DNA of 64,000 nt, taken from assembly GCF_003945595.2 (NCBI RefSeq), contig NW_024104909.1, positions 1,302,001 through 1,366,000 of the forward strand, written 5' to 3'. The position numbers were made by a program, and so were the translations under genes. Of the stretch, positions 1 to 15,088 are shown one piece after another. The notes below the pieces were generated by a model. That model searched no databases, was not told where the DNA came from, and saw only the letters and a list, made by a program, of their open reading frames with translations. Each line of letters starts with the position of its first letter. Within the stretch, counting starts at the first letter, position 1. Source of the DNA: Pipra filicauda. Lineage: Eukaryota; Chordata; Aves; Passeriformes; Pipridae.

Positions 1-631
1 AGGAAATAACAGATTTAACTTTATCTAGCCAGCCTGAAGTCTGTGCTGTTATGGAAAGACATTGTCCTGCTGGTAGGAAGCTTTCTAAAAAAAGTAGGGA
101 TGTGGCTGACTGTGGGCATGAAGAAGGACACGAGCAAACTCTGGCTCTGCTCAGGGTTATCCAGCTGCCATCCAGTTCCTTGTTGGATTCAGTAGAGTTG
201 TGTTGGCATAGTAACACACTGCAGAGTGCCAGACAGACTAGTGTAGGCATGGAACTATATTAATAAATTACATTGTGGCTGGGCCTTAGAGCTTTGCCTT
301 CAGCCACTTTGGTACAAAGGTAGTTGAGCTTTCCTCTGCCCACCCCTGTTCACACAGGGAAAACCTATGGATTTTGCTGGTTTTCCTCAAACAGACCCAG
401 CTAAAGAAAATACTGGTTTTTCTCCCCCCACTAATTCTCCCCCCATTAATTCAATAATTGCTTGTTATTTTTGATGGTTTCTGTGCTTTTTAATTCATGT
501 ACATGGGCACAAGAAGCCCTGGAAGCTGAAAGGGGCACCTAGAATGAATTGAACATCTACTAAAGTCACTGCTTTCCATGAGAGAAACCAGCTTCTCCCT
601 TCTTGCAACTAATGGATTTTTCTCTTTGTAG
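1..631. other. KATNIP intron, left edge of window
   Basis: This is an AT-rich intron leading into exon a. The polypyrimidine tract and acceptor occupy about 617-631. I see no repeat or gene in it. Confidence 0.7.
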
Positions 632-797
632 GTTAATAGATGGGACTAATATCACAGTAGAGGATGACCATATGTGGCTCATTCCTTTCTCTTTTGGAGA
701 AGATCATCTGCTCACAATCCATTTTGATAAAATTGAAAGTATCGCAGGGCTTCGCTTTTGGAACTATAATAAATCTCCAGAGGATACCTACAGAGGG
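632..797 (+). CDS. KATNIP: KATNIP exon a, first DUF4457-type module
   Basis: The acceptor is a pyrimidine-rich stretch ending TTTGTAG and the donor is G|GTAAGT. The exon enters at codon position 3 and ends on a codon boundary. It encodes about 55 residues including LIDGTNITVEDDHMWLIPF, a hydrophobic strand around LLTIHFDKI, and FWNYNKSPEDTYRG. These are the conserved features of the first module of this repeat pair. The reading frame runs on into the intron, but that part is not coding. Confidence 0.9.
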
Positions 798-2024
798 GTA
801 AGTAAAAGAAAAGGAGCACTGCCAGCAAAAATATACAGCAGTGCATTGGAAAATTGGTACTATGATGAATGAATATAGCTGCCTTAATGGAACACCATAA
901 ATCTCTCTAGATTGTCTGAGTCTGAATTTTGTGGCAGGTATAATGCATTCCTGTCTCCACAAACAGCACACATTGAAAAAAAAGCCAGAGATACTTTAAA
1001 GAAATCTTCAAAGCTGATTTTTCTAAGAGACACATACAATACCACATATTATTTTCAAGATATATGAGTCTCAAGAGGTATCCTCTCAATAGCTAATATT
1101 TAGACCTATCATACGATCCTGTGTTTCCTGGAATACAGGGAATGATATAAGAGGGAAACTTTTCCCATAGAAATTCTGTTTAGTTAAGTTTCAGAAGGCC
1201 ATTCAATACTGCCTTTTCCAAGAAGCAAGAAGAGTCACTTGAACCCTTAACTGGGAAAGCTGATATCTTTAAACAGTTTGCTAAAATAGTTTAGCTAAAA
1301 ACGTATAACATACCTCCTCTCTTCTTCTTCCAGATTTGTTTGGTTTATATTTGTTTTTTTCATACTGAATTATTGGAATTGACTGGCAATTGGCACCTTT
1401 TGGAGATAATTTTACACCTTGTTGGCAATCTGAGTTTGGCTGTCCCTCATTTCCCTGCTGTATTTGCACTTGAAATGATAATGAAACAGTAGCTGCTGTT
1501 CACTGCACAGAAAGTTTATGGATCCATTTGTTTCCAGACCTCCCCTTTTGCACAGAACTGTTGCATTCTTGATGTCCAAATTCAGTCAATAGATAAGAAG
1601 AAAAACGTTGATTTGTATTAAACTGAGAGACAGGACAAAAAGGATCAGCAGAGTTCTGGGAAAAAAATCTACAACTGAAATTGGAGGCCTGGAACATTCA
1701 TAGGATTGGGCAAGATAGTGGCAAAGTTACACAACTGTGTCTTTGTGTAAATTTACCTTTCAGGAATTGCTTTAATGTGAGCACTGCCTGGCATCTTTTA
1801 CTATCAGCACGGGGGCTCTTGGTGCTAAAGACTCCCAGAAGGCCAGAGCATAAGATCTTTCAATTCAAGCACAATTGATCTGGAGATTCCAACATATGGC
1901 ACCTCATTTTGTGCCACGTTGCATTAACCCAGCATGTTTGACACATGGGAGGGTTCTGGAGCATTTTGAGCTTCCCATCTCAATATACCCCCTGTATAAA
2001 TTAGGGGGTTTGGTGACATTTGTG

Positions 2025-2165
2025 TCCTGATTTCAGCTGGGATAGAGTTAGTTTTCTTCCTGGGATCTGTGTTTTGGATTTAGGGTGAGAATAATGTTGA
2101 GAACACATTGATGTTGTTGCTGAGCAGTGCTTACTAAATCTCTAAAATCTAACATGGAATTTGGT
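2025..2165 (+). mobile_element. Fragment of an avian endogenous retrovirus LTR
   Basis: The stretch beginning TTTCAGCTGGGATAGAGTTA and continuing through CTGTGTTTTGGATTTAG, GAGAATAATGTTGA and ACACATTGATGTT matches an LTR sequence that is very common in bird genomes, as I remember it. Only part of one LTR is present and I see no retroviral genes beside it, so it looks like a decayed solo LTR. The exact family and boundaries cannot be set without a repeat library. Confidence 0.6.
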
Positions 2166-2340
2166 CTTTGGAGGCCAAACCAAGAAGAAAAAGGAAGAAA
2201 GGTATATTTTCAGCAGTTTGCTTGGCTAGGTAGGAAAAAGAAGTGAGTGTGATACAGGTGCCCACCTGCAAGCCTACTGAAAGTCCCTTAACAGTTAGTG
2301 GGTACAATTAAAAGGAGTACAATCTAAAGTGGGTACAGTT

Positions 2341-2386
2341 TAAAAGGATAAAATAAATGCAGTGCTGTAAAAGGATAAAATAAATG
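2341..2386. repeat. 19-bp direct duplication
   Basis: TAAAAGGATAAAATAAATG occurs at 2341-2359 and again at 2368-2386 with eight bases between. A related GTGGGTACA motif also repeats just upstream, near 2300 and 2330. It looks like a small local duplication in AT-rich intron. Confidence 0.75.
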
Positions 2387-4189
2387 ATTTGGAAAACTGA
2401 AAATGCAAGATATTGGCTGGGTCACAGTAAAGAGGCTTTAGGCTGTAAACCTGGGGCATCATGACGTCTGTCTCTTGAAGTATTGCTGTTCCTTCTAAGA
2501 AAGAGTCCCTGGGCATGAGATATGATGATATTCTAGGCAGCTGCAGGCTGCTGGATTCTATTCACAGCTTTAGTGTGAGAGGGTAATGGCAGGGAACTGT
2601 CAGAATGAAGACTTGGGTGCTATTTCCAGCTCTGTGAAAAATCACCTTGTGAAAGCTTTGTTATGCCATTTGTAAAATGCAATATGTGACGGCTGAGTGC
2701 CTCCTCAGATGATGAGAATTACTTAGGAATGAGAGCTGGAAAGGGCACATAAATATGAGCAGCTGTGCTATAATAGGTAAGATTTCATCTCTGAGGCTCC
2801 AGACTTCCCATTCACGACGTGTGTCCGTTTGGGAAAGTGTATTTTAGTGGGTTTTTCACTTCCCCTCCTTATCCTGACAGACTTATTCAGCTCGAAAGTA
2901 GCACGCAGAGTTTCTGATATGAAAAGGATATTCCCTTTCTTTGCTCCCAAGTGTATTAAAGATGAGAGCAGAAATACTTATTTCTCCATGCTTTGTAGTC
3001 ACACAAACATTCCTTCCTAATTAATCTTCAGGCTGTTTGGAAATGAACTGAGCACCTCCTCTAGTGTAGTAAAATACCCGAGGTTTTCAAACCAAGAAAA
3101 AAACCAAATCTTCCTGAAGATTAGTTTCTTTTGGGATGTTGCATGTAATTATAATTGGATAAAACATCCTTTACAAATGGAAAAAAGGTGAGAACTGTTA
3201 TGAATATCAGGTCACTGATAATATACAGGACTAGCAGAATGCTCAGAATATGTTAAAATTCTTAGATAGACACCTGAAATATGAATTTTAACTATAAATA
3301 TTACATATATATTTTTAATAGATCCTAATAATGAAAATATTTGCATACAAGCCTAAGTTAACCTCAAATTATCTTTTATATATTGAGCAGCATGAAATCT
3401 AAAGATAAGAAAACTTACCTTTAGACTAAATTAAGTTTTTTGCTAAATAAATGAATCTGTTTTGGTGCAGTCCGTTAATCAGCAGGCTTGAATTGTAGTG
3501 CCAGTTATAAGGGCACATTGTTACATTTTACAGGTGTTATTCCTTCCACACTGGTACTTGGTGAAAGATTTAGGGCAATAAATGCTGCTTATGATTAAGT
3601 TAAATTTAACATATTTCAGGGCAAGATGAAGTGATTAATTGTTGCTGCATGATTGAATTGTTCTGTCACTGGGATCGTGGACACAACACCAGATGGTGCT
3701 GATGGGGGAGGGTGAAGGGGCCAGGGCTCCTGCATCATTTGAATAAATATGACTGAATTATTCAGTTTAATCTTCAGAGCTTGTATAAGACGTGTTTGCA
3801 TCTATGATGTGGACACAGCTCAATTCTTTCTGTCTGGTGCAGGTACCTTTTCTTTATTCATATGCCCTTAGGTTACACACAGCACTGCTTGGCAGATGAG
3901 TTTGCATGATCCTGGAAAAGTCCAAGTGCCACCTGCCACAAAGATGAATAGCCCTGGTGAAATACAGGTTTCTGTAAATGCAACAGAGCCACAAAAGGCT
4001 GCTCTGGAGAGAGCACCACGCTGTGGGATTTCTGGAAGGGTGGCTCCAGCCAGGGCTGAGCAATCAGGCCTAACCCAGCAGTGCATTCAGGTGCATGATG
4101 AGTCTACTGTCTCCTAAGATCACCTTTGTGACATGTGCTGGCTGAAAAGCTGAGTTTTTCCATTCTGATCACGTGTGTAAATGTTGCTG

Positions 4190-4390
4190 CAGGCTCAGGA
4201 ATCAGAATTGTTTAGGTTGGAAAAGATTGAGGTCATAGAGTCCACCTGTAAATCCAGCACTGCCAAGGCCACCACTAAACCATGTCCCCAAGTGCTTCAT
4301 CTACACATCTTTTAAATCCTACCAGGGATTGGGACTCCCTCACTTCCCTTGGTGGCCTGTTCCAGTCTGTGAAGGGAAGCTTTCAGTTCG
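4190..4390 (-). mobile_element. CR1 LINE 3' fragment, antisense
   Basis: The stretch with GTTTAGGTTGGAAAAGATT, CAGCACTGCCAAGGCCACCA and CTAAACCATGTCCCCAAGTG is the reverse complement of a typical bird CR1 3' end. It contains many differences from the usual consensus, so it is an older copy. It sits in a KATNIP intron about 300 bases before exon b. Confidence 0.85.
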
Positions 4391-4701
4391 CTGAGATCTA
4401 GTGAGATGCAGTGACTGAAGCATCTGTAAATACATTTTTTTTTTATATTTCCCCCCCCACATCCTCACCTCTCCCATCCCCATCAACGTCAGTGATGACA
4501 CTGAATTGCACACTGAGGGTTGCCACTGGTACCTGCTGGCTTAGGCTTTCCTTTGCCAAAGGATGTCACACTACACAGGAATGAAATAAAAACAGCAAAA
4601 TAACTGAAAGTGTTTCAGCCTCTGAAGTGAATGCAATTGTTTGCAATCTATTTTGATTTGTGTCATGTCATGTAAACTCATGTTCTGTTATTTTAAACAA
4701 G

Positions 4702-4859
4702 GCCAAGGTGGTCCACGTGTTGCTGGATGGGCACAGCATCTCCCCGCCGGAGGGGTTCCTCATCCGCAAGGGACCAGGAAATTGCCACTTTGACTTTGCC
4801 CAAGAGATTCTCTTTCTTGACTATCTGCAGCCCCAGCCAACTAATAAAGTGCACAGGAG
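4702..4859 (+). CDS. KATNIP: KATNIP exon b
   Basis: The acceptor is AAACAAG, which has a weak pyrimidine tract, and the donor is AG|GTAAAG. The exon begins on a codon boundary (AKVVHVLLDG) and ends after codon position 2. It encodes the rest of the first module, with SPPEGFLIRKGPGNCHFDF and ILFLDYLQ. The protein match is strong enough to offset the poor acceptor. An older CR1 copy lies about 300 bases upstream in the intron. Confidence 0.88.
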
Positions 4860-5605
4860 GTAAAGTAGGATGTTTCTGTTATCTGAACCACATGATTTCT
4901 CTTCACTGTTTTCCTGTTCTCCCACGTTCTCTGTCAGCGCCAATTGTACGAGACACCTGGATGAAAATATGGAGCACTTAGAGCAGTGTTTAATTGGGTC
5001 TTAATTATAAACTGCTACCCAGATTTTATTGAGATCAGAGGACAGTCTAGTCCATAATTGCAGGTGGAGGGGCCAGGGAGGCTGTTTGTAGAGGCTTAGT
5101 CCTTTGGGTTTGTTCTCTTCTTTTCTGAATGAGCCAATGGTACATAAAAAACCTGTTTTGTCTTGTTTTTTTTGGCAGGACTGGGTCAAAGAGAATGGAA
5201 CAAGCCAGCATGGACTATGAAGCACCCTTAATGCCATGTGGTTGTATCCTCCTCTGTCATTTTCTTACTTGTCATAGAGAATATTTTAAGAGTTATATAC
5301 TATGGTTATGAGTCCTGAACTTTTTGAATCCAACAATTTCCAATGCTTTAAGAAGTTAACAGGATGCAAAGAACATGAGAAAGGCTTGCATTAAGTATGA
5401 CTTAGGAATAAATAAATGGAACATAACATGTGAATGTGTGGCCTGTTTTCAGATACTCTGATAGCTTTTTCTCCTGAACTGCAAATAAGAGTGTTGGACA
5501 TGGATATGTGGGCTGCACAATACTTTTTCAAACTGCAAATTAAATAGTCTGTTAGGACAAAGTAACAATACTGAAATTTTTCCTTAACAGCATTTTGCTT
5601 TTCAG
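4860..5605. other. KATNIP short introns around exon c
   Basis: Apart from exon c at 5179-5240, this stretch is intron: 4860-5178 and 5241-5605. Nothing else is recognised in it. Confidence 0.7.
5179..5240 (+). CDS. KATNIP: KATNIP exon c (62 nt microexon-like)
   Basis: This is a very short exon. The acceptor is TTTTTTTGGCAG and the donor is G|GTTGTA, which is not ideal. It carries one base to complete the arginine codon from exon b, 20 whole codons (TGSKRMEQASMDYEAPLMPC), and one base passed on. The sequence matches the linker between the two modules as I recall it from mammalian KATNIP. The phases on both sides agree. Confidence 0.82.
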
Positions 5606-5716
5606 TTGTTTTCCAGTTTCAGCTCCTGACAAGCTGGGGTGATCCATACTACATTGGTTTGAATGGACTGGAGTTGTTCAATGAACATGGAGACCAAATC
5701 TTACTAACTGAGAACA
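5606..5716 (+). CDS. KATNIP: KATNIP exon d
   Basis: The acceptor is TTTTGCTTTTCAG and the donor is A|GTATCC. It encodes FQFQLLTSWGDPYYIGLNG, LELFNEHG and LLTEN, and is phase 1 at both ends (2 + 36 codons + 1 base). The TSWGDPYYIGLNGLE stretch is among the most conserved in the protein. A second AG inside the exon (after TTTTCC) would break the frame, so the first was chosen. Confidence 0.88.
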
Positions 5717-7529
5717 GTATCCTTTTCACACCAAGCACTTCTGTCCCTGTGGACACGCAGTTTGCTCCCTTCAGATTTTCATATGGCATCACTTGCTACT
5801 TCTTCCATTTCCAGTTTATCCTGTGTGATTAACTCTGCTTCTGTTTCTCTCTTTCTGTGTGATGAATATTGCTTCTGTATGTTTTTATGTATTCTATATA
5901 GTTTCAGAAAAGTATATACTTGGGATGCACCAGTAAAGCAGGATAAGGTTAGAGAAGGGAAGGCTTAAGAAGGACATGGTATTTTTTGCTGTTGACATTT
6001 ATTTCTTCTGAGGAATGGAAGGACCAGAAAGTTTGCTGAGCTGTAAATTCACAAGAAAAGCTTGAGCTCGGTGCCTTTTTTGTGGAAGCTTTCACTGGGC
6101 CTCAGGAAAGGAATTTTTCATAGCTCTTGTTCTGGAGATTTAGGCTGTTCCAGAAACCTGATCCAGTCATGAAGATCAGGGCTGAGGGTTTGAATTTGAT
6201 TTAATGTTCCCTGGATAACCAAAGAGGGAATGAAGGGCATGTTTGTGAGATTGGCAGTCATCAAGGTGACACTTCCATGCTCTGTCCCAGCATACAGTTC
6301 AGATACAATACCCAGCATACAATTCACATGGTTCACTTACATGGCAGAAACACTTCTTAGCCAACTAGAAAGAATAAATAGCACAAATGCTGCATGAATT
6401 GTATGTCTCTAAGGATCCTCATTGCCTAAGAAATAGGAGATACAGTGAAAAGGCAATAAAGGCTTTTTCCCAGTTTTTGTTTGTATCTTGTGTGATACAC
6501 GATGGACTTGAAACATCTGTAATGGACAAGAAGCATTTTAAAATTGAAAAGTAACAAATTGGTTTTAAGAGCAAGGGATCTTTAACTTAGCTGGGATGGC
6601 TTTACAGTGCAAACCAGTGCCAGGTAAAGAACCCTCAGCTCGTTTTGATTGATCTCCTGCTCCTGCCTGTACAGTGGGGTTGATGGGATGTATTGGGATC
6701 CTAAAAAAGCATATTTGTCTTAGTGCAGTACTTAATGTGCTAATTCACTCCTGAGTCTGGAGCTTTTCTTAAACACTTGAGGCATTACTGTGTTATTCCT
6801 GAAATTCTTTATAAATACTTAGAGACTCAGGCCTTTTAGAAAGCAGGATAAAAGGGAAATTAATATCCCTCAAACTGGATTGCTCAGGATTTATAATGCT
6901 GAAGACAGTGCCATCCATCCACATTTCTTTGTCTTTAACATACATGTCTTTAACATACATATGTTTTTAACGTAAGTATTCTCTTACAGAGAAAATCTAG
7001 TTGCCTGTTCAGTGGGAGGTTTAATCTTTCCCTCTCAAAGAGCTGATAAAAGGTCTTATTAGACAGTTAGTGATTTTTACCACAAACCTTGAGAAACCCA
7101 AGCAAACCCTAGTCTGATGGCTACCTCCTGCAAGGATACTTACCTTGAGATAGGTTTGATATGAGGAGTTTTCACAAGCTTATCATAAAAAATGGGGCTT
7201 TGTCACCAAGGAGCTGAGATGTGCCTGTTCCTGATAACAGAACTTTATTGATGAAGTCATCAATTATATTTATGTATTTCAAATACGTATTTGAAAATAA
7301 ACTAAATAGTAAATTTATTGCTATTTTAAAAATAAATTGGAGTGCCAGAGTCTTTAAGGATTGTCCTGCTTTTAAAAATGTGACCCCACACTACCTAGGT
7401 GAAGTACTTGGAGCACTGTTGTCACGGTGAATACTCATCCATGGGGTTGGGGACAGCAAGCATGAACCTTTAAATGTGGTGTTTCTGAAATGTTGCTCTC
7501 AGTTATTTTACACTTAAAGCTTTTCTCAG
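5717..7529. other. KATNIP intron between exons d and e
   Basis: A 1.8 kb intron with no gene or recognisable transposon. It contains a perfect 15-bp tandem duplication at 6931-6960. Confidence 0.7.
6931..6960. repeat. 15-bp tandem duplication
   Basis: GTCTTTAACATACAT occurs twice with no gap, and the following bases (ATGTTTTTAAC) partly continue the pattern. It is a small intronic duplication. Confidence 0.85.
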
Positions 7530-7669
7530 ACATTGCTGCTTTTCCAGACAGTGTCAACATTTTGGAAGATGTGTCTGGAGACATCCGAACTCCAGACAAA
7601 CTCATTGACAGAGTCAATGACACGACTGATGGCAGGCACATGTGGCTGGCACCAGTTCTGCCTGGCTTG
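7530..7669 (+). CDS. KATNIP: KATNIP exon e, start of second DUF4457-type module
   Basis: The acceptor is GCTTTTCTCAG and the donor is G|GTACAT. It completes an Asn codon and then encodes IAAFPDSVNILEDVSGD, RTPDKLIDRVNDTTDGRH and MWLAPVLPGL, ending on a codon boundary. DTTDGRHMWLAP is the counterpart of VEDDHMWLIP in exon a, which shows the internal repeat. Confidence 0.9.
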
Positions 7670-9837
7670 GTACATTTTTCCCTTTCCATTCTGTTTTAGT
7701 GATGTGTGTGGCTGTAGCTGGAAGCATAGAGGGAAGGGGAAACATGCATAATTTATAGGTAAACTTGATATTAGTACCTGATATTAAATCACTGCTTTTT
7801 AGAAGAAGTGCTTTTTGTTCCAGCTTCTCTCCACTGCTCAGGCAGCAGCAGTAGAGGTTTCCCAGGTTTGTAATTCCTGTCTCCATGGTGCAACAGCAGA
7901 ATTTCCAAGGCTGGTAGATGGTTTTTGAGTTATTATGATAAAGATAATGACAGAGGAGCTTAATGTGTGTATTTTGTGCAATAAACACCTTTCAAACTGG
8001 AGTGAACCGGGATCTTAAATTCATTTTTACGAAATGCAGTGAATGTTGTTCCAGCAGTAAGAATTATATTTAATCTCATTTCCTGTGTTGAATTCAAATC
8101 CATAGATTACGGATGGCAGACTTAAGTATTTCATGTCCTAAGGCCACAAGTGATTCAGCCCTTTTAGTAGTCCCATGTTTAGATATGGGATATCAAATGT
8201 CTAAACAGGAAAAGCAGATGAATTTCGATAAGTTCTGACCTTGTTTTGGGAGAGGACATTTTTTATGGGCCTGTTATGGACATCATTAAGCTGTGTTTAT
8301 TTCTTAGGAGAGGATGGATTTGAAAACAGAACGAAATGTAAACCTGACGTGATACGTTATAACTGTGTTGGGAAAATCCTTACTCTGTTATTAACTGGAA
8401 TTTTAAAAGCACGGAATTAAGCCAATTTTTATCATTATATGTTGTAATGCAGTGGGTGTAATAAGATAAAGTTTTTAAGTATACTTGGGAATAGTGACCC
8501 CTTGCATTTCTTAGGAAAGTGGAAGGTCTGTGTAGTGCTCGAGGGTCGTACTGTGTAGATCCCACATTCTGAATCCTGGTAATTTGCTGGGATGCTCAGA
8601 TATCCATCCTAACGTGATGAATGATTGATTTGACAGCCAGCTGAGTTTGCTCCCGTCCTTACAAAAGCCACGCTTGCAGAGGCTGTTTCACTGGGGCAGA
8701 AGGGGAAATAGCAGTCCCTGGAGTTCTGGCAGAGGTGCCCACGCTGCTTTGTGTTGCTCTGTCTGACACCAAAGTACTGCAGAAGAACATAAAATACCAG
8801 TATAAAAGGGTAAATTGATAATGTGTGAAATGCAGGAGGCAGAAGCAGTTTAATGGCACTTTCTGTCCTTGAACTGTAGCAAATTACACCTTTTTAAGAC
8901 CCACAGAGTACTTTTCTCTCCCTCATCTTCCCTGGGATGGTTGTTCAGCCAGGAAGTACAACTGGATTAAGCAATCAGGCTGTTGATGCTCAGCCTCTGT
9001 AGCTGGGCTGCTGAACCAAAGCCTGTGTGTCCTCACATCCTCAGTGCTGGGCTGCTCCAAAACACTCAGGCTGCCTGGAAAGCTGCATTAACTCTTTGCT
9101 ATGTAGGAAGGCTCAAAAGCTTGAAGGAAATTTATGTTATAGCTTTTCTTTTCTAAATGTCTTTTTCTTTCTGATTCTATAGGTGTTTTTGCCTTTTGCA
9201 AGTTTGTTACTAATTAAGTAGAATTTGAATGCTTTGTTCCCCTGTTACTGATTGTCATTTTATTTATTTGTTTGAATGGATTTTTAAATCAAATTTATCA
9301 TTTGCTGTGGGACTAACAATTGCTAGTGGGAGACAGCCCCAGTTGTGTTGTGGAAAATCATAGATACAAACATTCCTATTGATCCCATTTACCTTTCTTT
9401 CTTCAGTTAAAAAAAAAAAGGCATAATGATTTAATATATCTTATGATATCTCCTCTAATACATCAAAGGATTAAAACTTCAGAGGATGCTAAAGATGAAG
9501 CTTAAGATATGTTGATCCAAAGTTGATATAGTGGCTCATAAAAGGAATAGCATAGAATTAACTGTAACAGGCAAGATTGGTTTCCTAGAGGCTAATCTTT
9601 GGCTTTAGCATCTTGGCATTAGTGTCACTGAAAGTAAAGTGAATAATACATCAAGCAATAATTGTTTAGGAAGCATCTGGAGAATTATCTCTACATTCCG
9701 CTTAGTGTAACTCACACAAAAATTGCAAAATTTCTGGGAGAGCTTTCAAAGTCAGGGGATACGGGAGAAATTTTAGTCTTGCAAATAGAAAGGTGGATTC
9801 TATTCATATGTGGTAGAAAGAAATGGAATAGGGTAGA

Positions 9838-10138
9838 ATAGAATTGTAGAATGGGCTGGAAGGGACCTTCAAGCCCATCTCAACCAACCCGCGGGCAGGG
9901 ACACCTTTCCCTATCCCAGGTTGCTCCAAGCCCCGTCCAACCTGGCCTTGGACACTTCCAGGGCTGGGGCAGCCACAGCTTCTCTGGGCAACCTGTGCCA
10001 GGGCCTCCCCACCCTCACAGGGGGAATTTCTTCCCAGTATCCCATCTAACCCTACTCTCAGTTTGAAGCCATTCCCTCATGTCACTCCAGGCTGTTGTAA
10101 ATAGTTTCTCTCCATCTTTCTCGTGGACTCCCTTCAGA
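9838..10138 (-). mobile_element. CR1 LINE 3' fragment, antisense, young-looking
   Basis: The copy reads CTGGAAGGGACCTTCAAGCC, then TGCTCCAAGCCCCGTCCAAC, CTGGCCTTGGACACTTCCAG, GGGCAGCCACAGCTTCTCTG and GGGCAACCTGTGCCAGGGCC. It is nearly intact compared with the passerine CR1 3' end as I remember it, and is inserted antisense to KATNIP. The tail side (about 9820-9855) runs into AGAAT-rich sequence. Its style is the main reason to suggest a songbird source. Confidence 0.9.
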
Positions 10139-10197
10139 ACAGAATTAGAATAGAGTAGAATAGAATAGAACAGAGTAGAGTAGAGTAGAATAGAACA
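10139..10197. repeat. AGAAT/AGAGT pentanucleotide microsatellite
   Basis: Repeats of TAGAA, TAGAG and related five-base units fill this stretch, directly after the CR1 copy. A shorter similar tract lies on the other side of the CR1, at about 9820-9850. Confidence 0.8.
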
Positions 10198-10527
10198 CCC
10201 ATTTGTCTTATCCTGAAGCACATGTCTGTGTTTGGTTGATGAAATACTCATTAAAAGGTTCTGTTTCCCCCCCCCCTCCAATTACCAGGCAGTCCAGGAT
10301 GACCAGGATGGTCTAGATGTCACCTGCTGGCAATTTATACATCCTTTTGAGAGGGCAGCTGTGGGGTAGAAACCACATCTGTGAGTTAGCAGCAGGGATG
10401 ATGCTGAACTTCAGTCCCTGGCACTGGTTACCTCACCTCCAGCTACATCTCTTTAAATACGAACCTCTTTTGATGCAACATGCGTGAGAATTTAATTTCT
10501 TGGGGGAATCTGTGCTGTTAGATATAA

Positions 10528-13685
<3,158 letters not shown>

Positions 13686-13774
13686 CAATCATGTGGGAGA
13701 CCAGGATGTCCGAATGATGAATGAAAATGAGATTGTCACAAACAGCAAAAAGAAGCAAGTTGTGGCTGATCCAG
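13686..13774 (+). CDS. KATNIP: KATNIP exon h (penultimate known exon)
   Basis: The acceptor is TTTGCATCTCTTCAG and the donor is G|GTAAGT. It enters completing a Ser codon and encodes 29 residues, [19 protein letters not shown] followed by [10 protein letters not shown], then leaves one base for the next exon. It is polar and lysine-rich, and lies after the structured modules. The intron that follows contains an unexplained exon-like open stretch (see findings). Confidence 0.87.
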
Positions 13775-15032
13775 GTAAGTTCTGTCTTCCACAGTTTTCT
13801 TCTGATCACTTCCTACAGACACAGTGTGGATAATGAACATTTTTAGAGACCTAAACTGGGAAAACTGGGGAGTCTTACACCTCTTACATGTATTTAGCTC
13901 TACTTTTTCTACCATAGAAACTACGAATTTCATAATCTGGTGGATTTTTATTCTATATCTAAATCTGAAAGGGGATGATACAGATCAAAGACATGTTTGG
14001 CTTTTACCAACCCAGATGGGAAAGTCCTTAGGAAAGAAACTGACTGAAGATAAATTGAAAATTCATATTAATAGTGTAGGTTCATAGATAGCTTTTGGAA
14101 TAATAGGCTCATTGGATCCCCACTGGTCTTCTAAGCAGCTTTAGAGATGATGCAGATGTGTCTGAATATCAGCTGCTTGTTACTCCTTGAGCAAATCCAA
14201 AATCATGATAAGTGTAACAAGGGGGAAAACATGTTGACTTTATTCCTCCCACTGTCTTTCTGGTTGGTCTTTTCTCTTTGAAAGTGATAATTAAAAAGAC
14301 AACCCCTATTTTTTTCCCCAAGGAGAAAGAGTAGATTTTATTTATAGTCATTCATTGTAAATTACTCAGAATAGCTCCCTAAATACATAACAAATTCTCA
14401 CCCAAGCTGGTATATTCATGATTGGTTTTCTCTCCTGAGCATGACACTTTCTCCAATTAGTTCTCCAGAAAGTGTTGCAGAAATTATTTGATGGCTTTTA
14501 ATAACAGTTCTGTAGCAGAAGGATTTGAAAGGCCATTGCCTGTACAAAAACAGCTTGGAAGTTATTAGTATATTAGCACAGGCTGTGCCAAAAGTCTCCT
14601 GGACACCTCTGTACCTGTTGGAATGACATCCTGGGTTGCAGAGCAGAGATGGCCAGGAGAACAGCTCTCATTGCCATGGCCATCACATCTATTGTCCAGT
14701 GTGCTGGGATCAGCCACAGGGCTTGTTGATAACAGATTTGTGCAATGATTTGGGTTGGAGGAGACCTCAGATGGTCCCCTCCTGAGGGAGGGTCCAAACT
14801 TCTACTCAGGTCAGTGTCAACATTAAATTCAGACCAGATTCCACAGGAAAGCAAATCCGTGGGACTGGTAAAAAGTGGCAACCCTCACTGTCAGTGTAAG
14901 AAACATCACTGAGAAGAACAGCTCAGCTTTCCTTCTGGGATGGAAAGAGAAATGGGCATTTTTCTTCCTCACTCTGTGGCTTCACTGTTAGTGTGAAGTG
15001 CAGTCCTAAACCAGCTCCATTTTCCCTCACAG
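13775..15032. other. KATNIP last intron
   Basis: This 1.26 kb intron contains an exon-like open stretch at 13972-14079, listed separately, and a possible degraded CR1 tail near 14735-14790 (TGATTTGGGTTGGAGGAGAC). Nothing else is recognised. Confidence 0.65.
13972..14079 (+). other. Possible extra or relict KATNIP exon with a DUF4457-like motif
   Basis: The plus-strand frame reads DDTDQRHVWLLP, which resembles DTTDGRHMWLAP in exon e and VEDDHMWLIP in exon a. It continues to LKIHINSV, which recalls LLTIHFDKI. Placed side by side with exon e, several shared residues (Thr, Asp, Arg, His, Leu) differ only at the third codon base. An AG lies just before 13972 and a GT just after 14079. Exon length would be 108 nt, with phase 1 on both sides, as needed to fit in frame between exons h and the last exon. 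The acceptor and donor (TAG|GTTCAT) are both weak. It could be an unrecognised alternative exon, a dead duplicated exon, or chance. Confidence 0.35.
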
Positions 15033-15088
15033 CCTTGCGTCCAAAAACCTGCATGTGTGAGAAAGGGCTGCAGAGGAGGAAAAGATAA
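15033..15088 (+). CDS. KATNIP: KATNIP last coding exon and stop codon
   Basis: The acceptor is CATTTTCCCTCACAG. It completes an Ala codon and encodes LRPKTCMCEKGLQRRKR, then TAA at 15086-15088. ALRPKTC followed by a basic tail is how I recall the human protein ending. The exon is too short to show up as an ORF and was found by following the phase from exon h. Confidence 0.85.

Larger units (their letters stand above)
798..4701. other. KATNIP intron between exons a and b
   Basis: This 3.9 kb intron holds an LTR fragment near 2025-2165, a small tandem duplication at 2341-2386, and a CR1 fragment near 4190-4390. The remaining ORFs are short, lack splice support and show no family resemblance. 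Confidence 0.75.
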
